This document shows positions 20,957-22,226 of a stretch of 22,226 nucleotides of DNA, in pieces. Source of the stretch: Clostridia bacterium (GTDB lineage: Bacteria; Bacillota; Clostridia; Christensenellales; UBA1242); assembly GCA_017537515.1 (NCBI GenBank), contig JAFYKO010000115.1:1-22226 (forward strand). The letters run 5' to 3'. A program made the translations under genes and the position numbers. Within the stretch, counting starts at the first letter, position 1. Each line of letters starts with the position of its first letter. The notes under the pieces were generated by a model. That model searched no databases and was not told the origin of the DNA. It saw nothing but the letters and a program-made list of their open reading frames with translations.

Positions 20957-22226
20957 TTAAACCAGTTGTAATTGAAGTGTTCCAGTTTGTCTGGTAATAC
21001 TGTTGATTGAATTAATTGTGGCATAACCCAGTTCCTTACCGTCCAGAGCCAATACAATACGGGTTGGGGTATCGTTGCGAGCAGCAATTCTATCCGCTAA
21101 TACATCCATCCACTCTGTATTTCTTTCAAGAGGCAGGACTGCTTCTTTATAGCCTTCCTCACCGATATGGGCCAATGTATCACCAGTAGCAATACCACCC
21201 TTAGCAAGTTTAGGCACTTCCAATAGTTCAAGTTTTGTGATGCTTACTCCTGGAATAGCATTAATAACACCAATAGCGAAGTTAATAGCCTTAATAAAGC
21301 CATTAATGATACCAATAGCCTTTTCTAATACCCAGTTAATAGCACTCTTAAATGCTCCACTAACCGCATCTCCAATAGTAGAACCAACTTTAGAGAAAAT
21401 ACCCTTAATGGTAGTCCAAATACCCGTGAAGAAGGACGACACGGACGAGAATGCGTTCTTAATAGCAGTCCAGGCACCAGAGAACACGCTACTGAACCAG
21501 GAGCCAATATTGTAAAAGACGAGTTGGATGTTATACCATATATTACCAAACCAACTTGTTACACTACTCCAGGCATTCTTGATATAAGTCCAAGCATTGG
21601 AGAATACACTGCTAAACCAGGTTCCAACGCTGTTGAATATGTTCTTAATGCCAGTCCAAATGTCAGAGAACCACTGCTTAACAGAGCTCCACGCGTTTTT
21701 AATACCCGTCCAGGCATTAGAGAATAAAGTAGAGAACCAAGTGCCAATGGAAGCAAAGACATTCTTAATGCCCTGCCATACATTACTGAACCAAGTAATA
21801 ACAGCATTCCAAGCCGTCTTGATGCCAGTCCAGGCGTTAGTAAATAGTGTGGCAAACCAAGTGCCGACAGCAATAAATACATTTTGAATGCCTACCCATA
21901 AATTACTAAACCAAGTAATAACAGCATTCCACGCAGTTTTAATGCCTTCCCAAGCGGCTGTGAAAACTCCACTGAACCACTCACCTATTGCGGCAAATAC
22001 GTTTTTAATACCTTCCCATAAATCACTAAACCATTGAACCACTGCGGCCCAGGCTGTCTTAATTCCTTCCCAGGCATTAGTAAATAACTCGCCAAAGTAA
22101 TGAACGACTATATCAAAGATAAGTTGAATACCATACCATAAATCTTTAAACCACTGAACCACGCCGGCCCAGGCAGTTTTGATACCTTCCCAGGCTCCTT
22201 TGAATAAGTCACTAAACCAGGTTCCA
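20957..22226 (-). CDS. Tape measure protein, C-terminal part
   Basis: This is the continuation of the gene that begins at 2564. Read alone it seems to start at a GTG (22162), but that codon is internal: the frame is open to the window edge and continues at base 1. It holds most of the 40-aa aromatic repeats (down to about 21386), then a short hydrophobic helix and a conserved-looking C-terminus with AKGGIATGDTLAHIGEEGYKE, a motif often seen at the end of Firmicute phage tape measures. The stop is TAA. An AGGAGG site for the next gene lies in the intergenic gap at 20943-20956. Confidence 0.93.
   Translation of the reverse strand, partial: GTWFSDLFKGAWEGIKTAWAGVVQWFKDLWYGIQLIFDIVVHYFGELFTNAWEGIKTAWAAVVQWFSDLWEGIKNVFAAIGEWFSGVFTAAWEGIKTAWNAVITWFSNLWVGIQNVFIAVGTWFATLFTNAWTGIKTAWNAVITWFSNVWQGIKNVFASIGTWFSTLFSNAWTGIKNAWSSVKQWFSDIWTGIKNIFNSVGTWFSSVFSNAWTYIKNAWSSVTSWFGNIWYNIQLVFYNIGSWFSSVFSGAWTAIKNAFSSVSSFFTGIWTTIKGIFSKVGSTIGDAVSGAFKSAINWVLEKAIGIINGFIKAINFAIGVINAIPGVSITKLELLEVPKLAKGGIATGDTLAHIGEEGYKEAVLPLERNTEWMDVLADRIAARNDTPTRIVLALDGKELGYATINSINSITRQTGTLQLQLV
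21386..22226 (-). repeat. 120-bp tandem repeats coding 40-aa Trp/Phe repeats in the tape measure
   Basis: About seven in-phase 120-bp units encode a 40-aa motif of the form AWxGIKxAWxxVxxWFSxLW followed by xGIxNVFxxxGxWFxxLFxN. Each unit is itself two related ~20-aa halves, both beginning W-x-G-I. The array also covers the first ~190 bases of the window and has degenerate edge copies. Units differ at many bases, so this is an old array under amino-acid selection rather than a fresh duplication. Regular Trp/Phe spacing is a known feature of tape measure helices. Confidence 0.85.
22086..22226. repeat. Right copy of exact 141-bp terminal direct repeat
   Basis: This is the second copy of bases 1-141, with no mismatch seen on reading both. 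It should be counted once in a circular map. It encodes part of the aromatic repeat region of the tape measure protein. Confidence 0.93.

Noticed and set aside
20957..22162. A separate 401-aa gene starting at GTG 22162
   Set aside because: The frame is open upstream to the window edge and continues in frame at base 1; the GTG is an internal Val codon of the tape measure.

Overview
The window looks like one complete, circular, small tailed-phage (siphovirus) genome from a low-to-mid GC Firmicute (Clostridia-like, probably gut) host. Bases 1-141 are repeated exactly at 22086-22226, and the tape-measure reading frame continues in register across that join. The unique genome would therefore be 22,085 bp. 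All supported genes lie on the minus strand, with strong AGGAGG-type ribosome sites and many 1-8 nt overlaps. I see no integrase, CI-type repressor, polymerase, primase or tRNA gene.

Layout in the direction of transcription (high to low coordinates). Early replication unit: promoter at 16590-16618, HTH replication initiator (16562-16083), G39P-like helicase loader (16093-15512), terminator at 15361-15395. Second unit: a consensus promoter at 15471-15499 sits just upstream of that same terminator, so its default product should be an RNA of about 104 nt. Beyond it come a ribbon-helix-helix protein, a DUF5659-like protein, an HTH protein with four iteron-like repeats inside its gene, a cytosine methyltransferase, a 57-aa protein and a PD-(D/E)XK nuclease. 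Third unit: a consensus promoter at 12667-12695 drives a 62-aa protein that ends at a strong terminator (12390-12428). The late genes lie beyond it: TerS, CHAP endolysin, TerL, collagen-like fibre, 53-aa protein, portal, MuF-type head protein, scaffold, major capsid, four connector/completion proteins, major tail protein, tail-assembly chaperones G and GT (through a -1 frameshift), a 1230-aa tape measure that crosses the contig ends, distal tail, tail tip, DUF859 protein, BhlA-like protein and holin. They end at a terminator at 16699-16735. Late expression would need read-through or antitermination at 12390-12428.

The most unusual signal is in-frame TAG codons. Three adjacent genes (12715-14055) make full-length, family-like proteins only if TAG is read as an amino acid, most plausibly glutamine. 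There are seven in-frame TAGs and no internal TAA or TGA. None of the 31 reading frames in the genome ends in TAG, yet the structural genes contain no in-frame TAG. This points to stop-codon reassignment confined to a methyltransferase/nuclease module, or to a module acquired from a TAG-recoded phage. I found no suppressor tRNA by eye.
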